A stretch of DNA of 64,000 bases. Origin: Psychrobacter pacificensis (GTDB lineage Bacteria; Pseudomonadota; Gammaproteobacteria; Pseudomonadales; Moraxellaceae). This document shows, piece by piece, positions 1-9,205 of this stretch. The first letter of the stretch is position 1. Each line of letters begins with the position of its first letter. The notes under the pieces were generated by a model that worked only from the letters and a program-made list of their open reading frames with translations, ran no database searches and was not told the DNA's origin. Where the stretch lies: NCBI RefSeq assembly GCF_900101915.1, contig NZ_FNAL01000008.1, forward strand, positions 62,001-126,000, read 5' to 3'. The translations under genes and the position numbers were made by a program.

Positions 1-1422
1 AGCTGCTAGTGAGCCCTCTAGCGTGAGATAGTCAAAGACATCCTCACCGATGGCATCGCTGAATTGCTGTAGTTGTGCCAAGGATAAGTCACTGAGATCA
101 ACGCCTTCTTTAATGCCTAGTGCAACCGCATTACCCACCACTTCATGCGCATCACGGAATGCAACGCCTTGACGTACCAGATAATCGGCTAAGTCGGTAG
201 CAGTAGCATAGCCTTTCATTGTCGCAGCGCGCATACTTTCTTTGTTTGGGACAATGTTGGGCAGCATATCAGCAAAGGCAAGTAGAGAGCCTGTTAGCGT
301 GTCGACACAGTCAAACAAAGGCTCTTTGTCTTCTTGGTTGTCTTTGTTGTAGGCGAGTGGCTGGCTTTTCATCAGGCTGAGTAATGTCATTAGCTGACCA
401 AAGACACGTGCCGCTTTACCGCGTACCAATTCTGGCACGTCAGGGTTTTTCTTCTGCGGCATGATCGATGAGCCAGTACAGAAACGATCCGGTATCTGCA
501 CAAAGTTGAACTGCGCTGACATCCACAGAATAATCTCTTCACTCATACGTGACATGTGCATCATCAAAATAGAAGCGGCGGAGGTGAACTCAATCGCAAA
601 ATCACGATCTGAGACGGCATCGAGCGAGTTTTGACAAATACCTTCAAAACCCAATAGCTCAGCGGTGATAGTACGATCAATCGGGAACGTCGTGCCAGCG
701 AGTGCGGCACTACCAAGGGGCATCTGATTGATACGGCGGCGGGCGTCAATCAAACGTTCGGTATCGCGATACAACATCTCAAACCACGCCATTACATGGT
801 GACCAAAGCTGACAGGCTGGGCGGTTTGTAAATGCGTAAAACCAGGCATAATAGTATCGGTATGTTGGTCAGCCAGGTCAAGCAAGCCACTTTGTAAGCG
901 TATGAGCAGCTCGATAATATTATCGATCTCTTCACGTAACCACAAACGAATGTCGGTCGCGACCTGATCGTTACGGCTACGACCCGTGTGTAGTTTTTTG
1001 CCAACAGCGCCTATAATATCAGTGAGGCGTGATTCGACATTCATGTGCACGTCTTCGAGGGCGATTGACCAGCTAAACTCACCTGCTTCGATCTCGCGTA
1101 ATACTTGATGAAGACCGTCGATAATGGTGGCCACTTCATCAGCAGTCAAGATATCGCATTCTTTGAGCATCGTTGCATGGGCAATCGATCCTTGAATATC
1201 GTGACGAGCAAAGCGTTGGTCGAAGCCGACAGAGGCGGTAAAGGCAGCCACGAAGCTGTCCGTCGCTTCACTGAAGCGTCCACCCCACATCTGCTGGCCC
1301 TGAGTGCTGGTAGGGCTGTTTTGTGCATCTTTGTTTGTTACTGAGACATTCGTGCTAGAATCAGAAGCAGATGAATTTTTACTTGATTCAGGATTACTAA
1401 GGTTTGAAGAATTGGCGTTCAT
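1..1422 (-). CDS. argH: Argininosuccinate lyase (3' end outside window)
   Basis: Argininosuccinate lyase cleaves argininosuccinate to arginine and fumarate, the last step of arginine synthesis in the cytosol. Translating the minus strand from the ATG at 1422 gives 474 codons with no stop, so the C-terminus lies beyond base 1. The family start MWGGRF appears at about residue 43. The superfamily signature loop [11 protein letters not shown] is present, as are TGRSRNDQ and the motif TFLQ-like stretch [15 protein letters not shown]. The first 42 residues form a Ser/Asn/Thr-rich extension that family members normally lack. The start codon overlaps the proposed TTG start of the divergent algZ by 19 bases. 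This divergent argH-algZ arrangement is known from Pseudomonas. A start nearer the conserved core is possible, but I see no better ATG with a ribosome site. Confidence 0.96.
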   Translation of the reverse strand, partial: MNANSSNLSNPESSKNSSASDSSTNVSVTNKDAQNSPTSTQGQQMWGGRFSEATDSFVAAFTASVGFDQRFARHDIQGSIAHATMLKECDILTADEVATIIDGLHQVLREIEAGEFSWSIALEDVHMNVESRLTDIIGAVGKKLHTGRSRNDQVATDIRLWLREEIDNIIELLIRLQSGLLDLADQHTDTIMPGFTHLQTAQPVSFGHHVMAWFEMLYRDTERLIDARRRINQMPLGSAALAGTTFPIDRTITAELLGFEGICQNSLDAVSDRDFAIEFTSAASILMMHMSRMSEEIILWMSAQFNFVQIPDRFCTGSSIMPQKKNPDVPELVRGKAARVFGQLMTLLSLMKSQPLAYNKDNQEDKEPLFDCVDTLTGSLLAFADMLPNIVPNKESMRAATMKGYATATDLADYLVRQGVAFRDAHEVVGNAVALGIKEGVDLSDLSLAQLQQFSDAIGEDVFDYLTLEGSLAA

Positions 1423-2555
1423 ATTGGTACAAGACAAGTCAAGAGAGTAAGAACTCAAGTATAGCAAATGATGAGGTTGCCTTACTAGCTACGCGCTTAG
1501 AGTTTTTTATTCCAAAACTCATGGAGATCATGAGGCCTTTGCAGTGGCTGACATATATTGCTCTTTGGTCACTGTTTCTCACAGTGATTGAGCGGCATGG
1601 TCTGTCCAGTTGGTCGGACTTTATCATCAATCTTGTTGCGCGAACCATACAAAACGGTTTGACCGTTATACCTGTATTATATTTGGTAGATTATCTGCGC
1701 CCTGTCTTCAAAAATGCCAGCATTCCGAGTGTGAGTGTGCGTATCGTCATGCTGATGATGTTTGCCGCGACGGTTTCTATGGCTTTAGTCGTTTTGGTTT
1801 TGATTAATATGGGTTTGATGGAATATGATCGTCAAGCTTTTATGACCAATCTGTTTTTCAATACCGTACTGACGGGCGGTTTTACCATTGTATTTTTATT
1901 ATACTTTTTGCGTAGCTACCGTGAGCTTAATGCGCTCAAGCTATCGTTTGAATACAAATTGACCGCACAGAATGACTTAATAAAAACTCGCACCGCCCCG
2001 CACTTTTTCTTTAATACCATCAACACACTGGTCTCACTCATTGAGTCCAATCCGTCAAAAGCCTCTGCTTTATTACAAAACGTTTCGGTCTTATATCGTG
2101 CCAGTTTTAGCGGCGAACGTGAGATTAGCTTTGAAGAAGAAGTTGCGCTGTGTGAGCATTATCTAGCGATCGAGTCTAGCCGTTTGGCAGACAAACTCGA
2201 GGTCCATTGGGATTTGCCTGATGAAGATATTATGTATGATATGGTGATTACGGCGTTAACCTTACAAAGCGTACTGGAGAAAATGCTACTCAACGTGGTT
2301 GAGATGACCACTGAAACCATCCATTTTAATATTAAAGTCACTTGGGAGCAGCACAGAGTAGCTATTCAGATCGACGTGGAACTTCCTACAAAGACCTTAA
2401 TCATTAACCATGATTTGCGTCAGCATATGGATTTTTATATTCAAGCGGATCGATTACGTGCGTACTTTGGTCAAAGTGCTGATATCCAAAGCACAGTGAC
2501 TGGTAACCACATCACTACCATTATTGACTATCCCTTACAAGACGTCAGTTTATAA
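1404..2555 (+). CDS. algZ: AlgZ/FimS-like LytS-family sensor histidine kinase, atypical
   Basis: This is a membrane sensor kinase expected to act on the AlgR-type regulator downstream. Four hydrophobic segments lie at about residues 45-63, 78-98, 114-136 and 152-170. They are followed by the His_kinase (PF06580) phosphoacceptor motif [12 protein letters not shown] with His200. The C-terminal region, where the ATP-binding domain should be, is poorly conserved: the N-box position reads [11 protein letters not shown] in place of an LxENAxxHG-type motif, and no DxGxG box is visible. The proposed start is TTG at 1404, the first possible start after an in-frame stop. It gives 383 residues and overlaps the 5' end of argH. 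ATG codons at 1521 and 1530 are alternatives but would begin almost at the first membrane segment. Identification rests on the phosphoacceptor motif and the argH-algZ-algR-hemC gene order. Confidence 0.82.
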   Translation: MKNWRSYWYKTSQESKNSSIANDEVALLATRLEFFIPKLMEIMRPLQWLTYIALWSLFLTVIERHGLSSWSDFIINLVARTIQNGLTVIPVLYLVDYLRPVFKNASIPSVSVRIVMLMMFAATVSMALVVLVLINMGLMEYDRQAFMTNLFFNTVLTGGFTIVFLLYFLRSYRELNALKLSFEYKLTAQNDLIKTRTAPHFFFNTINTLVSLIESNPSKASALLQNVSVLYRASFSGEREISFEEEVALCEHYLAIESSRLADKLEVHWDLPDEDIMYDMVITALTLQSVLEKMLLNVVEMTTETIHFNIKVTWEQHRVAIQIDVELPTKTLIINHDLRQHMDFYIQADRLRAYFGQSADIQSTVTGNHITTIIDYPLQDVSL

Positions 2556-2814
2556 TCTTTCCTCTTTTACCGTTTTTTATGATGTTCTCAGACACTATAT
2601 TTTTATTATAAGATGTTGTGGCATATTTATTGCATCGTCTTTTATATCTATGTCTTTTATATCTATATGGTTATTGCGATTTTTATCTGGCAATTATTGA
2701 CAATGAGTGGTTACTATCAAAAATATGATGCAGAAAATTTTACCATATTGAACTGACCAGTACATTCGTCATACCATCGAAACATATTCAGTAGAGTTTG
2801 GGGTGGGAGTTTAT

Positions 2815-3552
2815 ATGCGTATCGTAGTTTGTGATGATGAGCCTTTAGCGCGTGAGCGTTTGGTCAGAATCGTACAGGAATCAGGTCATGAGGTGGTTGC
2901 TCAAGCTACCACAGGGGCAGAAGCGATTGTCGCTGTAAAAACTCAGCAGCCTGACATTATATTATTAGACATTCGCATGCCTGAGATGGATGGGGTGCGC
3001 TGTGCCCAAGAGCTGGACAAACTTGATCATCCACCAGCCATTATATTTGTCACCGCTTACGATCATTATGCGATAGCGGCACTAAAAGCCAATGCAATTG
3101 GTTATCTGTTGAAACCGGCAAACAAAGACGAGCTATTAGAAGCACTGAACAAAGCAAAAAACCTAAACGCGGCGCAATTGAACGAAATTCGCAAGCTTGC
3201 AAATCCAGCGGCGCGTCCGATACGCGAGCATATTGCTGCTCGTACCCATCGCGGGGTCGAATTGATTAAGCTCAAAGATATCTATTATTTTGCGGCAGAT
3301 CAAAAATACGTCAAAGTACGTCACAAAGATGGTATGGTATTGATTGATGAGACCCTAAAAGAGCTAGAGCGAGAGTTTGATGATCGTTTGTTCCGTGTGC
3401 ATCGCAACGCTATTATCAATCTGAATTTTTTAGACTTTTTAGAAACCCTAGACGCTGGACAATATCAGATACGTTTTAAAGAAATCGATGAGACGTTAGC
3501 CGTGAGTCGTCGTCATCTGCCAGCCTTACGTGACAAAATCCAAAGCATGTAA
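2815..3552 (+). CDS. algR: AlgR-like LytTR response regulator
   Basis: This cytoplasmic response regulator has an N-terminal receiver domain and a C-terminal LytTR DNA-binding domain. The receiver begins MRIVVCDDEPLARERL, with acidic Asp7/Asp8, the phosphoacceptor Asp52 in LLDIRMPEMDG and Lys100 in YLLKPA. The LytTR domain spans about residues 135-243 and holds the conserved stretch YYFAADQKYVKVRHKDG and FRVHRNAIIN. I chose ATG at 2815 because a GGGAG ribosome site lies just upstream and the length (245 aa) matches P. aeruginosa AlgR; an in-frame GTG at 2803 would add four residues. A 259 bp gap separates it from algZ. A hairpin terminator follows, so it is probably not co-transcribed with hemC. 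In Pseudomonas, AlgZR controls twitching motility and exopolysaccharide; the regulon here is unknown. Confidence 0.92.
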   Translation: MRIVVCDDEPLARERLVRIVQESGHEVVAQATTGAEAIVAVKTQQPDIILLDIRMPEMDGVRCAQELDKLDHPPAIIFVTAYDHYAIAALKANAIGYLLKPANKDELLEALNKAKNLNAAQLNEIRKLANPAARPIREHIAARTHRGVELIKLKDIYYFAADQKYVKVRHKDGMVLIDETLKELEREFDDRLFRVHRNAIINLNFLDFLETLDAGQYQIRFKEIDETLAVSRRHLPALRDKIQSM

Positions 3553-3593
3553 TAGGATGTTTTCAGAGCGACATAATCATCCCATATCATCAA

Positions 3594-3627
3594 ACCCTTA
3601 TTTATGCTTAAATAGGGGTATTTTTTT
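3594..3627 (+). terminator. Rho-independent terminator after algR
   Basis: An 11 bp stem (ACCCTTATTTA at 3594-3604 with TAAATAGGGGT at 3609-3619, one G-U pair) with a 4-base loop is followed by a seven-T run. It separates algR from hemC. Confidence 0.75.
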
Positions 3628-3756
3628 GCGCCAGCATTTACTATCTCTGATGTGAGTCGACCATTTTTTGTGGCAAGTTTTCCTAATCGCTTAGCACCAA
3701 CTTAGCACTGACATTGTAGCATTTAGATTATAGTACCGAATTTATTGAGGCCCTTT

Positions 3757-4800
3757 ATGAGCAATCTGCAGCAACCTGCTTTGACTACCTTAACCATCGC
3801 CACGCGACAGAGTCCTTTGGCTCTATGGCAAGCGGAGCATATTCGTGATCGCTTACTGGCGCTCTATCCTGAGTTGACAATTGAGTTACTAAAAATTGTC
3901 ACTAAGGGTGACAAGATTTTGGACACACCTTTGGCCAAAATTGGCGGTAAGGGTTTATTTGTCAAAGAGCTCGAGCAAGCATTGTATAACAAGCAAGCAG
4001 ATATTGCGGTACATTCGCTAAAGGACGTACCGATGCAGCTGCCTGAAGGCTTGACGCTGGGTGTCTATTGCAAGCGTGCTTCACCAACTGATGCTTTTGT
4101 CTCAAATACTTATAATAGTATTGATGAATTGCCGCAAGGTGCAGTTGTTGGGACTTCAAGTTTGCGCCGTCAGTGTCAGATCAAAGCCTACCGCCCAGAT
4201 CTACAGATCAAAACCTTGCGCGGCAATGTCGGTACGCGTTTAGGCAAGCTAGATGCTGGTGAGTACGATGCCATTATCTTGGCGACCAGTGGCTTGCAGC
4301 GTATCGAATTAGATGAGCGCATTCGCGGACAGCTAGATATTGATGCCTGTTTGCCTGCCGTTGGTCAAGGTGCGTTAGCCATTGAATGCCGTGAAGGTGA
4401 TGACGAGGTGTTGAAATTACTAGCGCCACTGAACGATGATAAAGCGCGTATTCGCCTTATCGCTGAGCGTGCGCTTAACCGTCACTTGCAGGGTGGCTGC
4501 CAAGTCCCGATTGCAGCCTACGCAGTGTTGCAGAGGGCTGATGAAACCAGTGCGAATAACGATGACAATGGTGAAAACGGCAACAACGGCAACAACGATA
4601 ACGGTAATGTGTTGTGGTTACGTGGTCGAGTGGGTCAAGCGGATGGTAGTAAGCTGTTAAAAGCAGAAAAGCGAGTGACATTGGTTGGTACACAAGACGA
4701 GCAAGAGTCGCAGGCAAATCAGCTCGGTATTGATGTTGCCAATATACTACTTGCTGATGGTGCAGGGGCTATCTTGTCAGCGATTTATCACGCTGAGTAA
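3757..4800 (+). CDS. hemC: Hydroxymethylbilane synthase (porphobilinogen deaminase)
   Basis: HemC condenses four porphobilinogen molecules into hydroxymethylbilane in cytosolic tetrapyrrole synthesis. The family core is clear: [15 protein letters not shown] near the N-terminus, [15 protein letters not shown] and the cofactor-attachment loop [10 protein letters not shown] with Cys248. ATG at 3757 was chosen because GAGG lies seven bases upstream; a TTG at 3745 would add four residues. The product is 347 aa against 313 in E. coli. Most of the excess is an Asn/Gly/Asp-rich insertion at about residues 263-284, directly after the cofactor loop in domain 3. A tandem repeat of CTTAGCAC at 3690 and 3701 lies in the upstream region, possibly a regulatory site. 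hemD follows 95 bp later. Confidence 0.96.
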   Translation: MSNLQQPALTTLTIATRQSPLALWQAEHIRDRLLALYPELTIELLKIVTKGDKILDTPLAKIGGKGLFVKELEQALYNKQADIAVHSLKDVPMQLPEGLTLGVYCKRASPTDAFVSNTYNSIDELPQGAVVGTSSLRRQCQIKAYRPDLQIKTLRGNVGTRLGKLDAGEYDAIILATSGLQRIELDERIRGQLDIDACLPAVGQGALAIECREGDDEVLKLLAPLNDDKARIRLIAERALNRHLQGGCQVPIAAYAVLQRADETSANNDDNGENGNNGNNDNGNVLWLRGRVGQADGSKLLKAEKRVTLVGTQDEQESQANQLGIDVANILLADGAGAILSAIYHAE

Positions 4801-4895
4801 CGTATTCACTTTGTCATACTGAGTCATTGATCCACATATCCACTGTTTGGTCGATGATTCAGTCCATTCTACAAGCCTTTTGTCGTGGTACATCT

Positions 4896-5885
4896 ATGTC
4901 ATCAACGTCAACTAAAGCTAGGTCTACTCATAAAAATCAATCCACTGATGGGTCGGTGCCAAAAATTGTCATCAATACACGGCCGATAGCACGCGCTGCG
5001 CCATTGACGAATCATTTGCGAGCAGCAGGGTTCACGGTGGCTGAGATACCGATGTTGACGTTGCAGCCGCGCCCAACGACTGGCGATGACCTAGCATTGA
5101 TGCGTGCGTGGCTAGCAGGTGAATATAAGGCTCTGGTCGTCATAAGTCCAACGGCGGCCACTTCTGGGTTGAATGTTTGGCAGTCGCTTGTGTACAGTGA
5201 GCATGACGATAGTAGTTATGCGCAACCGGACAATAAAGCAGCCAACATAGCTTCTGAAGCTTTGGTAGCCCCAAGTCAAATCATTGCAGTGGGTCAAGCA
5301 ACCGCTACGGCATTGACCCAATCCAATATAGACTCGGCAAACTACCAAGTACGACAGCCTGAAGTTGCCAATAATGAAGGTATGCTAGCAATGCCTGAGA
5401 TAGAGCGTTTACAGGCGGGTGATAAGCTTTTGATATGGCGCGGACTGGGCGGGCGACGATTATTGGTCGATACTTTACAAGCACGCGGTGTACATATCGA
5501 TAGTATTGCGTGGTATAAGCGTACAATGCCTACCGAGGCAATGACTCAGTATCAGCAGTGGCAAAAAGATTTTTTTGTATGTAATCAAACGACAAATACA
5601 ACACCAAAGCAAGCAAAACCTATCGTCGTCGTGAGTAGTGGCGTTGCTTTTGAGCATTGGACGAGCATCGTCCAAGGTGCAAGAGAAAAAATGTCAGAAC
5701 CAAAACGTAGTAATGACATAATGACTGATGCAAGAGATAATTTGCCACTCACGCTAGCAGACTTTTCTTATGTCGTATTGGGTGAGCGCTTAGCAAATAT
5801 GGTTGCAGCGCAGCGCTTGAGCTATTGGCGCGTAGAGGATTTGGCGCCAGACACCATTCTTTCAGCCATCACTACCAATACTTAG
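4896..5885 (+). CDS. hemD: Uroporphyrinogen-III synthase
   Basis: HemD closes and inverts ring D of hydroxymethylbilane to give uroporphyrinogen III. The sequence is divergent, as is usual for this family, but the N-terminal ITRPxxRAxPL-type motif (VINTRPIARAAPLTNHLRA), the segment ALVVISPTAA, and the later IWRGLGGRRLLVDTLQARG and IAWYKR stretches fit the two-lobed HEM4 fold. The position after hemC supports the call. The start is uncertain: ATG 4896 gives 329 aa, while TTG 4827 and ATG 4854 would add 23 and 14 residues with no better ribosome site. Two polar insertions (around KAANIASEALVAPS and NQTTNTTPKQ) make it longer than the roughly 250 aa typical of the family. It ends five bases before a MITE-like element. 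Confidence 0.9.
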   Translation: MSSTSTKARSTHKNQSTDGSVPKIVINTRPIARAAPLTNHLRAAGFTVAEIPMLTLQPRPTTGDDLALMRAWLAGEYKALVVISPTAATSGLNVWQSLVYSEHDDSSYAQPDNKAANIASEALVAPSQIIAVGQATATALTQSNIDSANYQVRQPEVANNEGMLAMPEIERLQAGDKLLIWRGLGGRRLLVDTLQARGVHIDSIAWYKRTMPTEAMTQYQQWQKDFFVCNQTTNTTPKQAKPIVVVSSGVAFEHWTSIVQGAREKMSEPKRSNDIMTDARDNLPLTLADFSYVVLGERLANMVAAQRLSYWRVEDLAPDTILSAITTNT

Positions 5886-5890
5886 ACTTA

Positions 5891-6009
5891 GGGCGTGTCC
5901 CTATTTTAAAAATGGTGATAAAAATGAGATAAATCACAGGCAAACAGCGTCAAAGATTTAGCCATTTTTAGTCCATTTAGTGACAAACGTTTGAATTGGG
6001 GACATGCCC
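5891..6009. mobile_element. 119 bp MITE-like element with imperfect terminal inverted repeats
   Basis: The left end GGGCGTGTCCC (5891) and right end GGGGACATGCCC (ending 6009) are imperfect inverted repeats flanked on both sides by TA, a likely target duplication. A second internal pair, AAAAATGG (from 5909) and CCATTTTT (from 5962), adds symmetry. There is no coding capacity. It lies between hemD and hemX and resembles the 277 bp element at 32450 in its GGGCGTGT ends and TA flanks, though the interiors differ. The parent transposon is not in the window; TA duplication would fit IS630/Tc1-type or some IS5-family elements. Confidence 0.6.
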
Positions 6010-6070
6010 TAATTTTATAATTTCTATTTGATTTAAATATGTTTATACCTACCCATCACGGTACTGTCTT

Positions 6071-7108
6071 ATGCCAATGAATTCTGAGTCTTTATCTAAG
6101 GATCCTTCTGCTATACAGCAGCGTCGGCAAGCAAATATCTTGCTGCTGCGGATGCAGTGGTTGGTCATTTTGCTGCTTATCGCGGCATTACTCTGGCTCT
6201 ATATTAGTCAGCAGCGTTTTCAGCACAGTGTCAATGAGCGGTTGCAGAGCAATGAGCAGGTTGTCAGTCGTCTAAATGAGATGGACGATCGTTTATTTGC
6301 CATGAGTCAGCAGACATTGCCAGAGCCTAGAATCAAAGCCAGTAGCCAAGCGCAAAACCAGCTGGATTTACTACGTATTCAAATAAAAGCCGCTGACAGA
6401 TTGCTAGCAGACAACAATGATAGTGCCGCGATCGAGTTGTTGCGAGGTTTGCATTGGCAATTGGCACAAAGTAGCAACGAGATTGCACCTGCATTGACCG
6501 TCGTAATCAAGCAAAGTTTGCTTAAAGACATCGAGCGATTACAAGCGCAAAGCTCACAACCTAGCCCCTGGCAAATACAAAATCTTGCGATTCAAAACAT
6601 CCAAGAGTTTTTGCACAGTCATGAGCGCCTTGGGAGTTACGAGGGTACTGATATCCAGCGCCGAGAGCTTGTCGATGCAGCAACCAAAGATGCGTCATCG
6701 CAATCAGCAACGACTGGGTCTGCTGATAAGTCATCTCGTAACGAGGTGACATTGACGCGTAGACAACTGACGATTCATGAAGTCATCATGACGTTGAATC
6801 TGGCGAGCCAAGCGAGCAATATGCGCGAGCAGGATCAACTGATCAATTATTTGACCCAAGCGCGCAAACAGCTAAAAACCTTACTACCTAAATCATCGGT
6901 TAGCAATGGCAAAAACTCCGCGCAAGTTGGCGCCATTGGCATTGCTCCATCCGACAAAAAGCCAAAGGGTACGGACAACAACCTAGAGACCATGCAGTCG
7001 CCAAATGATATACCAGAGGTCATTGCCTGGTTTGACCAACTGATTGTCAATGCTCCTAAGCCAACACCCTTGTTAACCACACAGATTTTGGATAAGCCAC
7101 AACCTTAA
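6071..7108 (+). CDS. hemX: HemX-like membrane-anchored protein
   Basis: This is a bitopic membrane protein of the HemX family, usually encoded after hemCD and historically annotated as uroporphyrinogen-III C-methyltransferase, although no methyltransferase motif is present. One hydrophobic segment (about residues 29-46) follows a basic N-terminus, and a long helical, Gln-rich periplasmic domain follows. The coiled-coil-like stretch QQRFQHSVNERLQSNEQV directly after the membrane segment and the LLRIQIKAADRLLADNNDS region are family-typical. The C-terminal third is Ser/Pro-rich and variable. Starts at ATG 6071 or 6077 are equally possible. In enterobacteria the gene sits in a hem operon; here the MITE-like element separates it from hemD. 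Its biochemical role is unknown. Confidence 0.8.
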   Translation: MPMNSESLSKDPSAIQQRRQANILLLRMQWLVILLLIAALLWLYISQQRFQHSVNERLQSNEQVVSRLNEMDDRLFAMSQQTLPEPRIKASSQAQNQLDLLRIQIKAADRLLADNNDSAAIELLRGLHWQLAQSSNEIAPALTVVIKQSLLKDIERLQAQSSQPSPWQIQNLAIQNIQEFLHSHERLGSYEGTDIQRRELVDAATKDASSQSATTGSADKSSRNEVTLTRRQLTIHEVIMTLNLASQASNMREQDQLINYLTQARKQLKTLLPKSSVSNGKNSAQVGAIGIAPSDKKPKGTDNNLETMQSPNDIPEVIAWFDQLIVNAPKPTPLLTTQILDKPQP

Positions 7109-7161
7109 TCGATACGGTTCGAAACAGCTATATATAGACAACATGAGACACAAGGTAAGTT

Positions 7162-7650
7162 ATGACCAATATGAGTGAAAAGCCAGATTTTATGTCTGAG
7201 GTAGCAATTGATCGACCTGAAGTACTGGCGCATTACCCAGTGATTCATTATCAGCCGATTCATTGGGGTGAGATGGATGCCTTTAATCATTTAAATAACG
7301 TGGTGTATTATCGTTATTCTGAGTCAGCGCGCATTGGTTATTTACATGCGTTAGATATGTTCGATGGCAGTATGGTCACCGTCTTGGCACAGTCGAGCTG
7401 CCAGTATTTGCACCCAGTGACCTATCCTGATACTTTGTTATTGGGCGTTCGCTGTCAGCGTCTGGGCAATACCAGTATTGCGATGGAATATAGCTACTAT
7501 AGTACAGCACAAAACAAAATCGTTGCCACCGCTGATGCCGTCGTAGTGCGTCTCGATAGTGATGGGAAAGGTAAGTTACCGTGGACAGCAGAAGAACGTG
7601 CGCGCTTACTGGCATTAGAGGCGAAATTTGGTCATACCCCTGAATATTAG
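7162..7650 (+). CDS. Hotdog-fold acyl-CoA thioesterase (4HBT family)
   Basis: This 162-residue protein probably hydrolyses acyl-CoA thioesters. The 4-hydroxybenzoyl-CoA thioesterase signature is clear: HWGEMDAFNHLNNVVYYRY (from about residue 34), with the catalytic-position Asp in the GEMD motif, then ESARIGYL. The second half, with VLAQSSCQYLHPVTYPD and VVVRLD, fits the single hotdog domain. An AAGGT ribosome site precedes ATG 7162. It follows hemX by 53 bp on the same strand and is closed by a strong terminator, so it may be the last gene of the hem cluster. The substrate cannot be read from sequence. Confidence 0.85.
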   Translation: MTNMSEKPDFMSEVAIDRPEVLAHYPVIHYQPIHWGEMDAFNHLNNVVYYRYSESARIGYLHALDMFDGSMVTVLAQSSCQYLHPVTYPDTLLLGVRCQRLGNTSIAMEYSYYSTAQNKIVATADAVVVRLDSDGKGKLPWTAEERARLLALEAKFGHTPEY

Positions 7651-7709
7651 AATAGGCTTTAGCTGCGTTGATGACCTATCTCGGATAGTGTTATATAACC
7701 ATCAAAAAT

Positions 7710-7748
7710 AAAAAAGGCACGCTAACATTATCGTAGCGTGCCTTTTTT
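7710..7748. terminator. Bidirectional terminator between thioesterase gene and ribB
   Basis: A perfect 15 bp inverted repeat (AAAAAAGGCACGCTA / TAGCGTGCCTTTTTT) with a nine-base loop. The A-run and T-run make it active in both directions for the two convergent genes. Confidence 0.93.
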
Positions 7749-7782
7749 CATGAATTTTCTCAGGCCATTTTCCAAGTAGATT

Positions 7783-8895
7783 TTAGCTCTCTTGCGGTGC
7801 GTGCACAAAATCCACCACATTGAGATCAAAACCTGATAACGCATAAAACTTCATGGGCGATGACAGTAGACGCATATCACGGACGCCTAAATGACGTAAT
7901 ATCTGTGCACCAACGCCGATACTGCGATAAGGCTGCTGGGTGATGGTCGATTGTGACTCATTGTCCAAGGCTTTATCTAATGCATCCCCTAGATCGACCG
8001 GTTGATGATTGCCGACCCAAACCAACACACCGCGCTCTGAGGCGCTAATCTCTTCTAGCGCTGATTGGACGCTCCAGCCACTACGACCAGTCATATCATT
8101 TTTGGCGGCAAATAAATCACGCAGTGGGTGGAAACCGTGGACACGTACGGTACTCACACCTTCGCTCACATCTCCTTTTACCAAGGCGATATGAGTTTCT
8201 TCAGCGCCGAACTCGCGGAAACGGTGCAAGGTAAAAGTGCCATGTTCTGTTTCAAAAGGACGAGTTTCGATTTCCTCTACCGTTTGCTCATTGGCGATGC
8301 GGTAGTTGATGAGATCAGCAATGGTGCCTATCTTGATGTTATGCTCTTTGGCAAATATCTCAAGATCATCGCGACGTGCCATGGTGCCATCAGCGTTGAT
8401 GATTTCTACAATCACCGCAGCAGGCTCCAGTCCCGCTAGGCGAGCCAAGTCGCACCCTGCTTCTGTGTGGCCTGCACGGTGTAGAACGCCGCCGTTTTGT
8501 GCCATGATAGGGAAAATATGTCCAGGCTGCACGATGTCTTCTGGTTTGGCTGCCGAAGATACAGCGGCTTGAATGGTGCGCGCGCGGTCAGCCGCTGAGA
8601 TACCTGTGGTCACGCCTTCAGCCGCCTCAATCGATACTGTAAAGTTGGTGCTAAATTTTGCCTCGTTACGATCTGACATCAGCGGCAATGCCAATTGCTG
8701 GCAACGCACTTGTGATAGCGTTAAGCATACCAAGCCGCGCGCGTGGGTAATCATAAAGTTAATGTCTTCAGGACGAACATGGGTCGCCGCCATGATGATA
8801 TCGCCTTCGTTTTCGCGGTCTTCATCATCCATCAAGATGACCATTTTTCCAGCACGAATGTCTTCGATAATCTCAGGAATCGTATTTAAACTCAT
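7783..8895 (-). CDS. ribB: 3,4-dihydroxy-2-butanone-4-phosphate synthase with degenerate GTP cyclohydrolase II domain
   Basis: RibB converts ribulose 5-phosphate to the four-carbon precursor of riboflavin. The N-terminal half (residues 1 to about 205) has the full signature: MVILMDDEDRENEGDIIMAA, the STNFTVSIEA region, HIFPIMAQNGGVLHRAGHTEA with its HRxGHTE motif, and EIINADGTMARRDDL. The C-terminal half (about 206-370) has the outline of RibA but lacks the three-cysteine zinc site normally at SECLTGDxFGSxxCDC; that place reads VRVHGFHPLRDLFAAKND. It is therefore probably monofunctional, as in Pseudomonas-type RibB proteins with a second domain. ATG 8895 is preferred over a TTG 12 bases upstream. 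I looked for an FMN riboswitch in the leader and found none. Confidence 0.92.
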   Translation of the reverse strand: MSLNTIPEIIEDIRAGKMVILMDDEDRENEGDIIMAATHVRPEDINFMITHARGLVCLTLSQVRCQQLALPLMSDRNEAKFSTNFTVSIEAAEGVTTGISAADRARTIQAAVSSAAKPEDIVQPGHIFPIMAQNGGVLHRAGHTEAGCDLARLAGLEPAAVIVEIINADGTMARRDDLEIFAKEHNIKIGTIADLINYRIANEQTVEEIETRPFETEHGTFTLHRFREFGAEETHIALVKGDVSEGVSTVRVHGFHPLRDLFAAKNDMTGRSGWSVQSALEEISASERGVLVWVGNHQPVDLGDALDKALDNESQSTITQQPYRSIGVGAQILRHLGVRDMRLLSSPMKFYALSGFDLNVVDFVHAPQES

Positions 8896-9205
8896 AGTAA
8901 ATCTCAATATTTTATTATTAATAAATATGTGTGGTTTGTAATATAAAGGGTTGTCGGCTCATTGTAGCAGTAGTTGGTAACACGTGCTGTTGCCGTTGAG
9001 CAAATCGTTTGATCATCGTAGCAACCAAATATGAAAATGTTTCATGATTCTTATTCATCATGACGATAGGTATTTTAACGGTTTTTGCCTCAGCGTGCTG
9101 ACCCAAAGCTGAACTATAACGCTTAGTCTTTTAAAAACAGGGTTCAGTTTTGCCAATAGTATATGCAACTAACTTTCAAACCTTTTGATCCAGTGGGTCA
9201 ATAGA
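8896..9205. other. Intergenic region rarA-ribB
   Basis: 310 bp between the rarA stop and the ribB start (both minus strand). It should hold the ribB promoter. I could not assign a promoter, an FMN riboswitch or a terminator; a 62-codon open frame here has no ribosome site or recognisable product. Confidence 0.5.

Noticed and set aside
8896-9205. Possible FMN riboswitch ahead of ribB
   Set aside because: Neither the conserved AGGG...TGAGA nor the CCC-GAACCTG-type blocks of the RFN element could be found on the minus strand.
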